A stretch of 64,000 bases of DNA from Methanoregula sp. Its GTDB lineage: Archaea > Halobacteriota > Methanomicrobia > Methanomicrobiales > Methanospirillaceae. The notes beneath the pieces were generated by a model. That model was given only the letters and a program-made list of their open reading frames with translations, ran no database searches and was not told the DNA's origin. Shown here in pieces: positions 1 through 9,169 of this stretch. Where the stretch lies: assembly GCA_028679075.1 (NCBI GenBank), contig JAJRCF010000009.1:1-64000 (forward strand). The letters run 5' to 3'. Each line of letters starts with the position of its first letter. Within the stretch, counting starts at the first letter, position 1. A program made the position numbers and the translations under genes.

Positions 1-1
1 A

Positions 2-2818
2 GATATCATCATCAAAGGTGCCCGCCAGCACAACCTCAAAAATATCAATGTCACGATCCCCCGGGATAAGTTGGTCGTCATAACCGGCGTCTCCGGCTCC
101 GGCAAATCCACGCTCGCGTTCGATACGCTCTATGCGGAAGGCCAGCGGCGGTACATGGAATCGCTCTCGTCCTATGCCCGGCAGTTCCTGGGCATGATGC
201 AGAAGCCCGATGTGGACCATATCGAAGGACTCTCGCCGGCCATTGCCATCGAGCAGAAGACCACTTCGAAAAATCCCCGGTCAACGGTCGGGACGACGAC
301 CGAGATCTACGATTACTTCCGGCTCCTCTATGCCCGCATCGGCACCCCGTTCTGTCCCGAGCATAACATTCCCATCGCCTCCCAGTCGCCGGACCGGATC
401 GCCGACCAGATCATTGCCGGGCAGCCCGGCCAAGTCACCATCCTCTCCCCTGTCGTGCGGCAGAAGAAGGGAACGTACCAGCAGCTCCTGAAGGACCTGA
501 ACAAGGAAGGTTATGCCCGGGTGCGGGTCAATGGCAAGATCATCCGGACCGATGAGGAGATCACGCTCGACCGGTACAAGAAACACGATATCGAGGTCGT
601 GATCGACCGGCTGGAGACAAGCGACCGGTCACGGCTCACGGAAGCGATCGAAAATGCGCTGAAAAAATCCGAAGGGCTCATCATCGTTGTTGACGAGCAG
701 GAGAAGGAATCAACGTACTCCTCGCTGATGGCCTGCCCGGTCTGCGGGATCACCTTCGAGGAACTCCAGCCACGGATGTTCTCGTTCAACAGCCCATTCG
801 GGGCCTGCGAAGAGTGTCACGGTCTCGGGGTGAAGATGGAGTTCGACCCCGACCTGATCATCCCGGACAAGGAGCGGTGTATCGCGGACGGCGCCGTTGC
901 CCCATACCGCAACCCGATGGACGGCTTCCGGGGCCAGTACCTTGCCACGGTTGCAAAACATTTCGGGTTCTCTGTCCTGACTCCCATCAAAGATTTGACT
1001 GAAGAGCAGTACAATGGCCTGATGTTCGGCTCGACCGAGAAGATGCACTTCTCGATGAGCGCGAAAAACGGCGATGCCCAGTGGTCGCACAACGGCGAGT
1101 GGGAAGGCCTTCTCCCGCAGACCGCCCGGCTCTATGCCCAGACCAAGTCCGACTGGCGGAAGCGCGAGCTCGAAGGCTACATGCGGGTCTCCGATTGCCC
1201 GTCCTGCAAGGGGAAGCGGCTCAAGGACAAGATCCTCGCGGTCCGGATCAACGGGAAGTCGATCATCGATGTCACGGACCTCTCCGTCTCCGCGAGCTTA
1301 AAGTTCTTCGACGGCCTCAAGCTGACCGACAAGGAACGGGAGATCTCAAAGCAGATCTTAAAAGAGATCCGGTCCCGGCTGGACTTCCTTGAGAAGGTCG
1401 GCCTCGGGTATCTCACGCTCTCCCGCAACGCGGGCACGCTCTCGGGCGGAGAAGCGCAACGGATCCGGCTCGCCACCCAGATCGGCTCGACCCTGATGGG
1501 CGTGCTCTACGTGCTGGATGAACCCTCCATCGGCCTTCACCAGCGCGACAACCGGAAACTGATCGAGACCCTGCAGACGCTCCGCGATCTCGGGAATACG
1601 GTGCTTGTTGTGGAACATGACGAGGACATGATCCGGTCCGCTGAGCACGTCATCGACATGGGGCCGGGCGCCGGCCTGCATGGCGGGGCGGTTATTGCGG
1701 AAGGCACCCCGAAACAGATCGAGAAGAACAAAAAATCGCTGACCGGCCAGTACCTTGCCGGCACAAAGAGTATCGAAATCCCGGCGAGCCGCCGGAAACC
1801 AAAACACTACATCACGGTCAAAGGGTGCCGGGAGAACAATCTCAAGAACATCGACGCAAAGTTCCCGATCGGCCTTTTGACCGTTGTCACCGGGGTCTCC
1901 GGCAGCGGGAAGTCCACGCTGATCGAGGAGACGCTGTACAAGGGCATGATGCAGATCCTCCATCACTCGCGTGACCAGGCCGGAAAGCATGACAAGATCG
2001 TCTTCGATTCCGATATCGACAAAGTGATCGTGATCGACCAGTCGCCGATCGGGAAGACCCCGCGGTCCAACCCTGCAACCTACACCAAGGTCTTTGACGA
2101 GATCCGCACGGTCTTTGCCGAGACAAAGGAAGCAAAGATGCGGGGCTTCAAACCCGGCCGGTTCTCGTTCAACATCCGGGGCGGCCGGTGCGAGGCCTGC
2201 GAAGGCGACGGGCTGATCCGGATCGAGATGAACTTCCTGCCCGATGTCTATATCGAGTGCGAGGAGTGCAAGGGGAAGCGCTACAACCGCGAGACGCTGG
2301 AAGTGAAGTACAAGGGCAAGTCGATTGCCGATGTGCTGGACATGAGCGTTGAGGAAGCGCTGAAGCTCTTCGAGAACATTCCCTCGATCCGTACCAAGCT
2401 CGAGACCCTCTCACGGGTCGGGCTGGACTACATCAAGCTCGGCCAGAGTTCCACCACGCTCTCGGGCGGCGAGGCGCAGCGGATCAAGCTGACCCGCGAG
2501 CTTGCCAAGCGGGCAACGGGACGGACCCTCTACCTGCTGGACGAGCCGACCACCGGCCTCCACTTCGACGACACGAAGAAACTGATCAAGGTGCTCGACG
2601 ACCTCGTGGCGAAAGGAAATACCGTTGTCGTCATCGAGCACAACCTTGATGTCATCAAGTCGGCCGACCACATCATCGACATCGGACCTGAGGGCGGCGA
2701 TGCCGGCGGGAAGATCGTGGCAACCGGTACGCCCGAAAAAGTAGCAACGGTTGCCGGAAGTTATACCGGGCAGTTCCTCAAAGAGATGCTCCACCGCGGA
2801 CCTGCCTCTTCGTCATGA
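2..2818 (+). CDS. uvrA: UvrA, excinuclease ABC subunit A (5' end outside window)
   Basis: This is the damage-recognition ATPase of nucleotide excision repair. The frame is open from base 2, and the first visible residues ([15 protein letters not shown]) match the conserved UvrA N-terminus, so only a few residues are missing. The TTG at 71 is internal. Visible landmarks, numbered from the first visible codon, are a Walker [10 protein letters not shown] near 29-37, a zinc module with CPVC and CEEC near 245-273, an ABC signature LSGGEAQR near 480, a second Walker A near 630, a second zinc module (CEAC, CEEC) near 730-757, and a second LSGGEAQR near 820. The length of about 940 residues is normal. 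The stop is immediately adjacent to the stop of the convergent TPR gene. Bacterial-type UvrA in an archaeon points to old transfer. Confidence 0.98.
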   Translation, partial: DIIIKGARQHNLKNINVTIPRDKLVVITGVSGSGKSTLAFDTLYAEGQRRYMESLSSYARQFLGMMQKPDVDHIEGLSPAIAIEQKTTSKNPRSTVGTTTEIYDYFRLLYARIGTPFCPEHNIPIASQSPDRIADQIIAGQPGQVTILSPVVRQKKGTYQQLLKDLNKEGYARVRVNGKIIRTDEEITLDRYKKHDIEVVIDRLETSDRSRLTEAIENALKKSEGLIIVVDEQEKESTYSSLMACPVCGITFEELQPRMFSFNSPFGACEECHGLGVKMEFDPDLIIPDKERCIADGAVAPYRNPMDGFRGQYLATVAKHFGFSVLTPIKDLTEEQYNGLMFGSTEKMHFSMSAKNGDAQWSHNGEWEGLLPQTARLYAQTKSDWRKRELEGYMRVSDCPSCKGKRLKDKILAVRINGKSIIDVTDLSVSASLKFFDGLKLTDKEREISKQILKEIRSRLDFLEKVGLGYLTLSRNAGTLSGGEAQRIRLATQIGSTLMGVLYVLDEPSIGLHQRDNRKLIETLQTLRDLGNTVLVVEHDEDMIRSAEHVIDMGPGAGLHGGAVIAEGTPKQIEKNKKSLTGQYLAGTKSIEIPASRRKPKHYITVKGCRENNLKNIDAKFPIGLLTVVTGVSGSGKSTLIEETLYKGMMQILHHSRDQAGKHDKIVFDSDIDKVIVIDQSPIGKTPRSNPATYTKVFDEIRTVFAETKEAKMRGFKPGRFSFNIRGGRCEACEGDGLIRIEMNFLPDVYIECEECKGKRYNRETLEVKYKGKSIADVLDMSVEEALKLFENIPSIRTKLETLSRVGLDYIKLGQSSTTLSGGEAQRIKLTRELAKRATGRTLYLLDEPTTGLHFDDTKKLIKVLDDLVAKGNTVVVIEHNLDVIKSADHIIDIGPEGGDAGGKIVATGTPEKVATVAGSYTGQFLKEMLHRGPASSS

Positions 2819-3070
2819 TCATGTGCGGGGGGACTCAGCATTCAGGTGGAGCGCCTGATCATATTTTTCGCGTGCCTCGACAAGCCGGCCGAGCCGTGCG
2901 AAGCAGTTCCCCATCTCGAATATTGCCCTCGCATACCCGGGAGCGATGAGCACCGACTGCCGGAAATATTTCAGCGCTTCTTCGTCCCTGCCATGGAGAG
3001 AAAAGTCCAGCGCCTTCCGGTACAGGAACTGGGCCTCGATCGGAATCCCCTTTGCATAGAGCCATTCCAT
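2819..3070 (-). CDS. Small tetratricopeptide-repeat protein
   Basis: An 83-residue protein with about two TPR motifs: AEFLYRKALDFSLHG-type and ALKYFRQSVLIAPGYARAIF-type helices followed by NCFARLGRLVEAREKYDQAL. TPRs bind partner proteins; no partner is evident. The frame also allows an ATG at 3127 (102 residues), but an AT-rich TATA box at 3135-3147 puts the expected transcription start near 3117, downstream of that ATG. The ATG at 3070 (MEWLYAKG) is therefore preferred. The gene converges on uvrA with no gap. The function is unknown. Confidence 0.75.
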   Translation of the reverse strand: MEWLYAKGIPIEAQFLYRKALDFSLHGRDEEALKYFRQSVLIAPGYARAIFEMGNCFARLGRLVEAREKYDQALHLNAESPRT

Positions 3071-3134
3071 CCCGTTATCCCCCCCATTACCGCTCTTTTT
3101 AAAATCCTGAGCAGGAGATAATGACATTCCCGGG

Positions 3135-3147
3135 GATATATATTAAT
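3135..3147 (-). promoter_or_regulatory. TATA box of the small TPR gene
   Basis: Read on the minus strand, the sequence is attaatatatatc. It lies only 10-20 bases from the longer candidate ATG (3127), too close for an archaeal promoter, but about 70 bases from the ATG at 3070. It therefore decides between the two starts. Confidence 0.5.
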
Positions 3148-3307
3148 TTGCCACGCATGACTGCTGCGCAGTCTCTCTCAGGATACCTGATGTTCCTCCC
3201 GCATCAATTCCGGGTCTCACTGCCATGCCTGCGTGACGATTCCTGGCACCCCACTTTCCCCATCCGCCGATCTTAATAATCTGGACAGAGAGACGTGAGT
3301 ACAGGAT

Positions 3308-4903
3308 ATGTTCGATACCGCCACCCTTCCCGGCACCCCCGGCTGTTACCTTTTCTATGATAACGGGGGGACGATCATCTATGTCGGGAAGGCAAAGAAC
3401 CTCAAGAAGCGGGTGAGCAGTTACTTCCAGAAAAAAGACCACGACATAAAGACCCGGAACCTTGTCGCGGCCATCGCCCGTGTCAGCGTCATGGTAACCA
3501 ACACCGAGACCGAGGCGTTCCTCTTAGAGAACAACCTGATCAAGAAACACCAGCCCAGATACAATATCGACCTCAAGGATGCCAAGCGGTATGCCTACAT
3601 CGAACTCACCCGCGAACAATTCCCCCGCATCGGCATTGCCCGGCGCAGCGGGACCGGGGAGTCCACCTGTTTCGGGCCGTTCGTCTCTGCCGCGGAACGC
3701 GATGCCCTGATCCGCATCATCCGGAAGGTCTTCCTCTTGCGATCCTGCCGGAGGCTCCCGAAACGTGCGTGCCTGCGGCACCACATGCACACCTGCAGCG
3801 CACCGTGTGTCGGGGCGATCAGCGAGGAAGAGTATCATCTCCAGGTTGAACGGGCCGCGTCGCTGCTGAAGGGCAGGAGCAGCGAGCTCCTCCTCTCGCT
3901 GCGGGAAGAGATGGCAGGATATTCGGCACGGGAGGAATACGAGAAGGCCCTCTCGCTGCGCAACCAGATCGCCGCGGTCACGCACCTTGCAGAGCGCCAG
4001 CATGTCGAACGGCCGAAGGAGACGGACCAGGATGTGATCGGCTATGCGGTCTCGGACGATACGGTGTACCTCATGGTCTTCTCCGTTGAGAAAGGGCTGC
4101 TCACCGGCAAACAGGAATATTCGTTTGACAACCGCGAGGATTTCTTTGATGAATTTCTCGTCCAGTATTATGCGGACCGCGTCCCTCCCTCAGAACTGAT
4201 CCTCCCGCACGAGGTTGACGAAGCAATGGCCGGGTACCTTTCCGAACGCAAGGGAAGATCCGTGCAGGTGACCGTGCCAAAGATCGGCGAGAAGAAAAAA
4301 CTGCTCGACCTGGTTGATAAGAACCTTGAACATTCCTTCCTGAAGAACGAACTGAAAGTCAAGGACCTCCAGTCCAGCCTCGGGCTTGCCGACGCCCCCG
4401 AGGTCATCGAGTGTTTCGATATCTCGCACCTTTCAGGCACCGCGATGGTCGGGTCGATGGTCCAGTTCCGCAGCGGGGTTCCGGACAAGAAGAATTACCG
4501 GCGGTTTAAGATCAAGACCGTTGAAGGGATCGATGACTTCGCATCGATTGCTGAAGTCGTGAAGAGACGTTACGACCGTCTGATCCGAGAAGATGCAGAG
4601 ATGCCGGACCTGATCATCATCGATGGCGGGAAGGGCCAGCTCTCGGCCGCCGGTGACAGCCTGCGTGACCTCGACCTCACGATCCCGGTCATCGCCCTTG
4701 CAAAACGTGAAGAGGAAGTGTACCTTCCCGGAGAAACCCTCCCGCGCCAGCTTGACAGGAAGGCGATGGCCCTGCATTATCTGCAGGAGATCCGCGATGA
4801 GGCGCACCGGTTTGCCATTGCCTACAACCGGCTGCTGCGGAACAAGTCGGCAGTAGCCGGAAGCCAGAAATCCGGGAAAACCCGGAAAAAGAAAAGCAGC
4901 TGA
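3308..4903 (+). CDS. uvrC: UvrC, excinuclease ABC subunit C
   Basis: This is the dual-incision nuclease of nucleotide excision repair. The N-terminus carries a GIY-YIG domain (GCYLFYD, then IIYVGKAKNLKKR, residues 12-38). A cysteine-bearing linker (CRRLPKRACLRHHMHTCSAPC) and a UVR motif (EEYEKALSLRNQI, near 215) follow. The RNase H-like second nuclease domain shows ECFDISHLSG, IDGGKGQL and DEAHRFA. At 531 residues it is shorter than the roughly 610 of Escherichia coli UvrC and ends in a lysine-rich tail without a recognisable C-terminal helix-hairpin-helix pair. A TATA-like cttaataat at 3271-3281 is about 30 bases before the ATG, so the leader is very short. Confidence 0.97.
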   Translation: MFDTATLPGTPGCYLFYDNGGTIIYVGKAKNLKKRVSSYFQKKDHDIKTRNLVAAIARVSVMVTNTETEAFLLENNLIKKHQPRYNIDLKDAKRYAYIELTREQFPRIGIARRSGTGESTCFGPFVSAAERDALIRIIRKVFLLRSCRRLPKRACLRHHMHTCSAPCVGAISEEEYHLQVERAASLLKGRSSELLLSLREEMAGYSAREEYEKALSLRNQIAAVTHLAERQHVERPKETDQDVIGYAVSDDTVYLMVFSVEKGLLTGKQEYSFDNREDFFDEFLVQYYADRVPPSELILPHEVDEAMAGYLSERKGRSVQVTVPKIGEKKKLLDLVDKNLEHSFLKNELKVKDLQSSLGLADAPEVIECFDISHLSGTAMVGSMVQFRSGVPDKKNYRRFKIKTVEGIDDFASIAEVVKRRYDRLIREDAEMPDLIIIDGGKGQLSAAGDSLRDLDLTIPVIALAKREEEVYLPGETLPRQLDRKAMALHYLQEIRDEAHRFAIAYNRLLRNKSAVAGSQKSGKTRKKKSS

Positions 4904-4944
4904 ACCGGGACTGGTGCGGGGCTCATCTCCCGGTCTTTCCTTGT

Positions 4945-5343
4945 TCAGATGTCCTTTTCAACCAGTACCCGGTGGCTGCCATCGGAGAAATATCCCGTGA
5001 TGACGACGTGGTTTTTGCCACTGTACGCCCCGGTGAATGATTCGGTTGCGTGGACCTGGATCGGTGTTGTGGCAAGCCGGGACCCATCCGAGGTGGTCCT
5101 GATCTTTCCATTGTCGTCCGTGACGGTATACTCCAGTTCAATGAGATTGTCCATGCCCGGCGCACCGACAAAGGCAATCGTGATATGCGAATCATCCGGC
5201 TGGGTCACGGTAATTCCGGATGTTGGTTCCGCCGGGCTTCCTGCCTGCTGGGTGCACCCTCCGGAAATGAGCAGGAGCACCAGCGCCGCAGCCATAGACA
5301 GGTACAGGAAAGAATGGGGAAGTCCAGATACATCAGATCTCAT
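4945..5343 (-). CDS. Small secreted lipoprotein, function unknown
   Basis: 132 residues with a signal peptide ending in a lipobox (LLLISGGC, Cys at about 30) followed by a low-complexity TQQAGSPAEP linker. The rest is a beta-rich domain (ITIAFVGAPGMDNLIELEYTVTD, shown here as its parts ITIAFVGAPG and NLIELEYTVTD) ending in HRVLVEKDI. It is predicted to sit on the outer face of the membrane through lipid. I recognise no family. The TATA box at 5363-5375 places transcription start at the ATG, which supports this start and a leaderless mRNA. It is one of three neighbouring lipoprotein genes. Confidence 0.75.
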   Translation of the reverse strand: MRSDVSGLPHSFLYLSMAAALVLLLISGGCTQQAGSPAEPTSGITVTQPDDSHITIAFVGAPGMDNLIELEYTVTDDNGKIRTTSDGSRLATTPIQVHATESFTGAYSGKNHVVITGYFSDGSHRVLVEKDI

Positions 5344-5362
5344 ATACTCTAATCAGCGTCGG

Positions 5363-5375
5363 TTTTTATAAAATT
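5363..5375 (-). promoter_or_regulatory. TATA box, leaderless lipoprotein gene
   Basis: Read on the minus strand, aattttataaaaa is centred 26 bases upstream of the ATG at 5343. This is the spacing expected for a leaderless archaeal transcript. Confidence 0.55.
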
Positions 5376-5466
5376 GCTGAATGGGAGCGCGGATCCTGCC
5401 GGGCGGATGGTTACCGGGTTTTTATGAAAAAAAGAGGGATCGTCCCCACCGGTTTTTATCTCCGTT

Positions 5467-5982
5467 TCAGTTGGTGACGATACGGATGTTCATGGTATAG
5501 GCGGTCTCGTTTCCGGTGAACGGTTCACACGAGCGGCCGTAGAATGCATTGAATGTCTGGTCCCCGCTGCCGGAGGCCCGCAGGACCCAGGTGCGGGTCC
5601 CGCCCACGCCAACCATGCCCTCTGCGTGTTTGTTCTCCTGGAAGTCCGAGGAAAGGACCGTCAGGCCGGAACTGGTGGTGGCATTCCATGCATACCCGGT
5701 TGTGGGATTTTCTTCAAGCTGGACTGCAAACCTGGTATCCGCTGTAATATTTCCGGTGGTGCCATTGTCCTTTTCGGTGAATGTGACCATCATCTTTCCT
5801 TCCTGTGCTGTTGTCGCCGCGACCGGTGTACCGGGCGCTGCTGTGGTCTGGATGGTTGCGATACTATCCTGGGTCTTCTGGGCCTGCTGGGTGCACCCGC
5901 TGGAGAGTACGAGGACTGCGGTGATCGCGAGGAGTGCAAGGACCGCGGGCATGTGCCAGGGTGAACGACGGGATTGTGTCAT
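5467..5982 (-). CDS. Chagasin-like (peptidase inhibitor I42) lipoprotein
   Basis: 171 residues: signal peptide with lipobox (LVLSSGC), a Ser/Thr/Ala-rich linker, then a chagasin-type Ig fold. The three loops that plug cysteine-protease active sites are recognisable: NPTTGYAW, GVGGTRTW and a degenerate RSCEPF in place of the usual R-P-W-E. Family members inhibit papain-like proteases. Here the protein would be lipid-anchored outside the cell, but its target is unknown. An ATG at 6000 would add six residues, but the TATA box at 6006-6019 is too close to it, so the ATG at 5982 is preferred. The divergent gene at 6084 is also a lipoprotein. Confidence 0.82.
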   Translation of the reverse strand: MTQSRRSPWHMPAVLALLAITAVLVLSSGCTQQAQKTQDSIATIQTTAAPGTPVAATTAQEGKMMVTFTEKDNGTTGNITADTRFAVQLEENPTTGYAWNATTSSGLTVLSSDFQENKHAEGMVGVGGTRTWVLRASGSGDQTFNAFYGRSCEPFTGNETAYTMNIRIVTN

Positions 5983-6005
5983 GCGTACAGCATTACCCAT
6001 GGTCT

Positions 6006-6063
6006 CTTAATAAAATTCCTTTGACTGCTAATCTTTTCGCAGTGTTCGCCGGGTTTATTATTC
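6006..6063. promoter_or_regulatory. Divergent promoter pair between two lipoprotein genes
   Basis: A minus-strand TATA element (ggaattttattaag, 6006-6019) serves the chagasin-like gene. A plus-strand element (tttattatt, 6054-6062) is centred 26 bases before the ATG at 6084. Confidence 0.5.
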
Positions 6064-6083
6064 CCGGCAGCGATGGATCTGCA

Positions 6084-6671
6084 ATGGACTTCAAATACGG
6101 ACTTCTCCTTGTGGCCTGCGTCGCGGCGGTCATCGTTGCAGGGTGCACGGACACATCAACGGCGCCCGTGACTCCTTCTCACACCCCGGCACCGGTCGCG
6201 TCCACCGCCATCCCGGCGCAATCCCCTGCCGGTGTGACCGCTGATGCATGTTCTGATGACGTGTGCACGTTCATCCCGCCTGCACTGTCTAAAGAGAAGG
6301 AAACATCCCTCCGCATCGAGGCCTCTCCCCGGCGGTATTCCCCGATAATGTCGTCAACGCCCGGTGTCGGTCTTGCTCCGAACGTGACCGGTTTTAATGC
6401 CTCCTCTGCTGTGTTTACGTGGAACGCCAGTTACGGACAGTTCCTTTTCTGGGATGCACCTGATTATACCGTGAACCAGCTGGGGGCAACAGCCTCCAAC
6501 TCCGGCGGGAAACTCTACTGGTCATTCATTGACAGACCTGCATCAACCGCGGAACCGGTAGTCATTACCGTGATCGCAAAAGACCCGGCCTCGGGAACCG
6601 TGCTGGGAAGATCAAATGTGACCCTGGCATGGGACGGCAATTACACGGTGACTGTGCAGGACACCCGGTAA
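6084..6671 (+). CDS. Secreted lipoprotein, function unknown
   Basis: 195 residues. The signal peptide MDFKYGLLLVACVAAVIVAGC carries a lipobox (VAGC), followed by a Pro/Thr/Ala linker. The mature domain has VFTWNASYGQF and LYWSFIDRPAS and is beta-rich; it ends VTVQDTR. The frame opens upstream at 5934, but the ATG at 6084 begins a clean signal peptide and sits 26 bases after a TATA box, so it is the start. I recognise no family. It is probably surface-exposed. Confidence 0.75.
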   Translation: MDFKYGLLLVACVAAVIVAGCTDTSTAPVTPSHTPAPVASTAIPAQSPAGVTADACSDDVCTFIPPALSKEKETSLRIEASPRRYSPIMSSTPGVGLAPNVTGFNASSAVFTWNASYGQFLFWDAPDYTVNQLGATASNSGGKLYWSFIDRPASTAEPVVITVIAKDPASGTVLGRSNVTLAWDGNYTVTVQDTR

Positions 6672-6695
6672 CATCAAAAAAGAAATTCAAAAAAG

Positions 6696-6717
6696 GATTT
6701 TTTCTGCTTTTATTTTT
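6696..6717 (+). terminator. T-rich terminator after the lipoprotein gene
   Basis: Just after the stop, the plus strand runs through gattttttctgcttttattttt. Oligo-T tracts of this kind terminate archaeal transcription. The tract overlaps the 3' end of the convergent permease gene. Confidence 0.5.
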
Positions 6718-7783
6718 CCGGACCCGCCTCATCCGCCGTTTTTTGCCCCTTCTCCCCAAACAGGCGGCCGACTCCCATTGTCGTATTGATCCAGCGGAGT
6801 TCGTCGCAGGACTCGAAGATGAGGAGCAGCATCAGCGTGAACGGGATCGCAAAGAACATGCCGACCAGGCCCAGCAGCCAGCCCCAGAAGATCACAGAGA
6901 GGATGACGATGAGGGCCGGCATCTCGAACTTTCGTGCCGCAAGGAAGGAGTAGACAGGGTTTTCCACGACAAGGTTGAGGATGCAGATCGCAACGATGAC
7001 TGCGATTGCCCCCGGTATCCCGAACTGGAGCCAGGCAAAGAAGAGTGCCGGGACCGCTGCGATGATCAGCCCGAAATACGGGATGTAACCGAGAAGGAAC
7101 GTCAGGACCCCCCACAGGACCGCCCCGTGGACTCCCATGATCCCGAGGAATCCCCCGAACAGGAGCCCGTGGATGAAATTCGTCTCGGTCCTGACAACGA
7201 TGAAGTCAATGACGTAGCCGGACATGCGGGTGTACTTCCTGAGTGCATCCGCGTCCCTGCCGAGGGTACTCTCGATCTGGGTGAACAGCCGGGGCGAGTC
7301 CAGCAGTATGAAGAAGGTGGTCACGGCCACAAAGAAGAGGAACATGATCCCTTCAGCGAAACTGGCTGCCCCTGACACTGCATACCGCAGCATATCCCCG
7401 ATATCAAAGGACGAGGGGTTGAGTGCATCACTGGAGAATCCAACCGAGACGAGGAGGGCAGAGATGTCGGTGAGCCGGGTGTTGAGCTCCTGCTGGTACA
7501 TGGGGGCATCCGAGACCAGGGAGTTGAGCGATAATACGGTCATGAAAATGCCCCCCAGTATGATGAGGACTGCAATAATGGTGACGAGCAGCACTGCAGA
7601 AAAATTCGAGAGCCCTTTTGTTTTCAGCCAGTTGACCGCAGGCAGGACGAGCATGCTGAGGATGATGGCCATCAGGATGAGGCTGACGAGGTATGAGGTC
7701 ACCTTCACCGCGATGACAATGATAAAGACGAGCGCGATGATTAAAAGAGCGCGCTCAATCCGGAATTCGTCTGGAAGAGCCAT
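6710..7783 (-). CDS. AI-2E family (UPF0118) membrane permease
   Basis: 357 residues with the typical layout of the family: two N-terminal membrane helices (ALLIIALVFIIVIAVKVTSY and a second after it), a third near 60-85, a soluble segment (about 90-150) with amphipathic helices, then four to five helices to the C-terminus including LGIMGVHGAVLWGVLTFLLG and IPYFGLIIAAVPALFF. The IPYFG motif is characteristic. Some members export the quorum signal AI-2, others exchange sodium and protons; the substrate here cannot be told. It stands alone and converges on the lipoprotein gene. Confidence 0.88.
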   Translation of the reverse strand: MALPDEFRIERALLIIALVFIIVIAVKVTSYLVSLILMAIILSMLVLPAVNWLKTKGLSNFSAVLLVTIIAVLIILGGIFMTVLSLNSLVSDAPMYQQELNTRLTDISALLVSVGFSSDALNPSSFDIGDMLRYAVSGAASFAEGIMFLFFVAVTTFFILLDSPRLFTQIESTLGRDADALRKYTRMSGYVIDFIVVRTETNFIHGLLFGGFLGIMGVHGAVLWGVLTFLLGYIPYFGLIIAAVPALFFAWLQFGIPGAIAVIVAICILNLVVENPVYSFLAARKFEMPALIVILSVIFWGWLLGLVGMFFAIPFTLMLLLIFESCDELRWINTTMGVGRLFGEKGQKTADEAGPEK

Positions 7784-8230
7784 AGCACATTGGTATCGGA
7801 CGGGTGATCATACAAAGCTTATCCTGTCCGGCGTTGTTGCCCGGGCAGAGCAACCGGTGTTTGTTCCGGAAAAATATTCCCGGCCCGCGTCTTTCCTGCA
7901 ACGCAGGCCGGTAAAAATGGTGATGAGATCTTCCCGTCCGTTTACTACGGAGGGATGAGGATTATGGTGTCTTGGTGACGGGTGTGCTTCCCGCAATGGA
8001 CATTGACAGGTGTTTCTGCTGCTCGTGTTCCTGGTGTTCGTATGGCTGTACGACAATACCTGTGCAGTTATGCACCGGTATATGTAATGTATGTTTGACA
8101 TTTTGTTTTATATGCTTTCTGCTCGTCACGTCTGATATTCGCATATTGCGGGATATGGTTCACGACGGCCAGATGATCTGAATCGCTGGAACGGTCCGGG
8201 GGAGATGCGGTGCAGGCTGTTGCCATGCAC
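7784..8230. other. 447-bp intergenic stretch with an orphan TATA box
   Basis: No convincing gene. It lies between the 3' end of the kinase operon and the start of the permease gene. On the minus strand, a strong TATA-like agcatataaaac (8103-8117) would start transcription near 8087. The reading frames after it are Cys- or His/Thr-rich and look non-coding, so the box could drive a long permease leader or a small RNA. Confidence 0.4.
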
Positions 8231-9169
8231 CTACCGGTACCCGATCGCTGCGCCAAGGAGGTTGGCGGTAATTCTGAGTGCTTCCACCTCATCCGGTGAT
8301 CGCACGCGCTCGGTCAGATCGAAGAAGCCGATAAATCCCCAGAGACTGTCGCGGATGAAAATCGGGAGGATGACCCCGGACCGGACCCCGAGCAGCGAGA
8401 AGAGTTTTTTCTCATCTTCGGGAAGTGTGGAGAGCACTGCCGGGATGACCTCGCCTTTCATCAGCAGGTCATGCCAGCGGGAGAGCCCGAGCCCCTCAAA
8501 CGTGAACTGCTTCAGTTCCGGTTTGAAAACGCAGGAGTGAAAGGTGGGGCATCCCCATTCATAGATCATGCTGGCCGTTTCGGGACCTCCCGGTTCAGCG
8601 TCCACCCTGAAGATCCCGATGGCACTGGCATCCAGCGCAAGGCCGATGGGTTCGAGGATATCACGGATATCGGAAGCGTTGAAATCACGGACCGGTCGGT
8701 TTGCAGGCGGGTCCTCCCGGGATACCCGGAGCAGCCATTCCACCGCCGAGCTTACGCCAAACAGGATCGCATCGCGCTTCTTGATCTCGTGTTCGACCCG
8801 GTGCTTGTAGAGCGCCATCTCGATGACGGAATGGAGTTCCCGTTCATCGTACGGCTTGACAACGTACCCGTACGGTTCGGTGACTTTGGCCCGTTCAAGG
8901 AGGACCTTGTCGGCATAGGCCGTGAGATAAATGACCGGGATATCGTAGAGAATGTGCACCCTTCCTGCGGTATCGACCCCGTCCAACTCGCCGGCAAGAT
9001 GGATGTCCATGAGCACGAGGTCCGGGTGGCTCTCTTTGATCTTTTCCAGCGCGAGTTCCCCGGATTTGGCAATTCCTGCGGCACGGTACCCGAGACTGAT
9101 CAGGGTCTCCCTGATGTCACTGGCAACGATCGCTTCATCTTCAACAATAAAAATTGCCGGCCCGGTCAT
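8231..9169 (-). CDS. Response regulator with C-terminal GAF-like sensor domain
   Basis: 312 residues. The receiver domain (1-120) has the acidic pocket IVEDE and phosphoacceptor Asp55 in LVLMDIHLAG, plus the switch residues (YLTAYAD, VVKPY). Residues about 145-312 form a GAF-like domain (ALDASAIGIFRV, then GVRSGVILPIFIRDSLWGFIGF). There is no DNA-binding or enzymatic output. Its ATG overlaps the stop of the upstream kinase (ATGA), so it is probably that kinase's partner. It is the last gene of the minus-strand operon. Confidence 0.9.
   Translation of the reverse strand: MTGPAIFIVEDEAIVASDIRETLISLGYRAAGIAKSGELALEKIKESHPDLVLMDIHLAGELDGVDTAGRVHILYDIPVIYLTAYADKVLLERAKVTEPYGYVVKPYDERELHSVIEMALYKHRVEHEIKKRDAILFGVSSAVEWLLRVSREDPPANRPVRDFNASDIRDILEPIGLALDASAIGIFRVDAEPGGPETASMIYEWGCPTFHSCVFKPELKQFTFEGLGLSRWHDLLMKGEVIPAVLSTLPEDEKKLFSLLGVRSGVILPIFIRDSLWGFIGFFDLTERVRSPDEVEALRITANLLGAAIGYR

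Noticed and set aside
7972-8181. Cys-rich 69-codon frame on the plus strand
   Set aside because: No family pattern, no ribosome site, atypical composition; it lies in a gap and opposite a promoter-like site.
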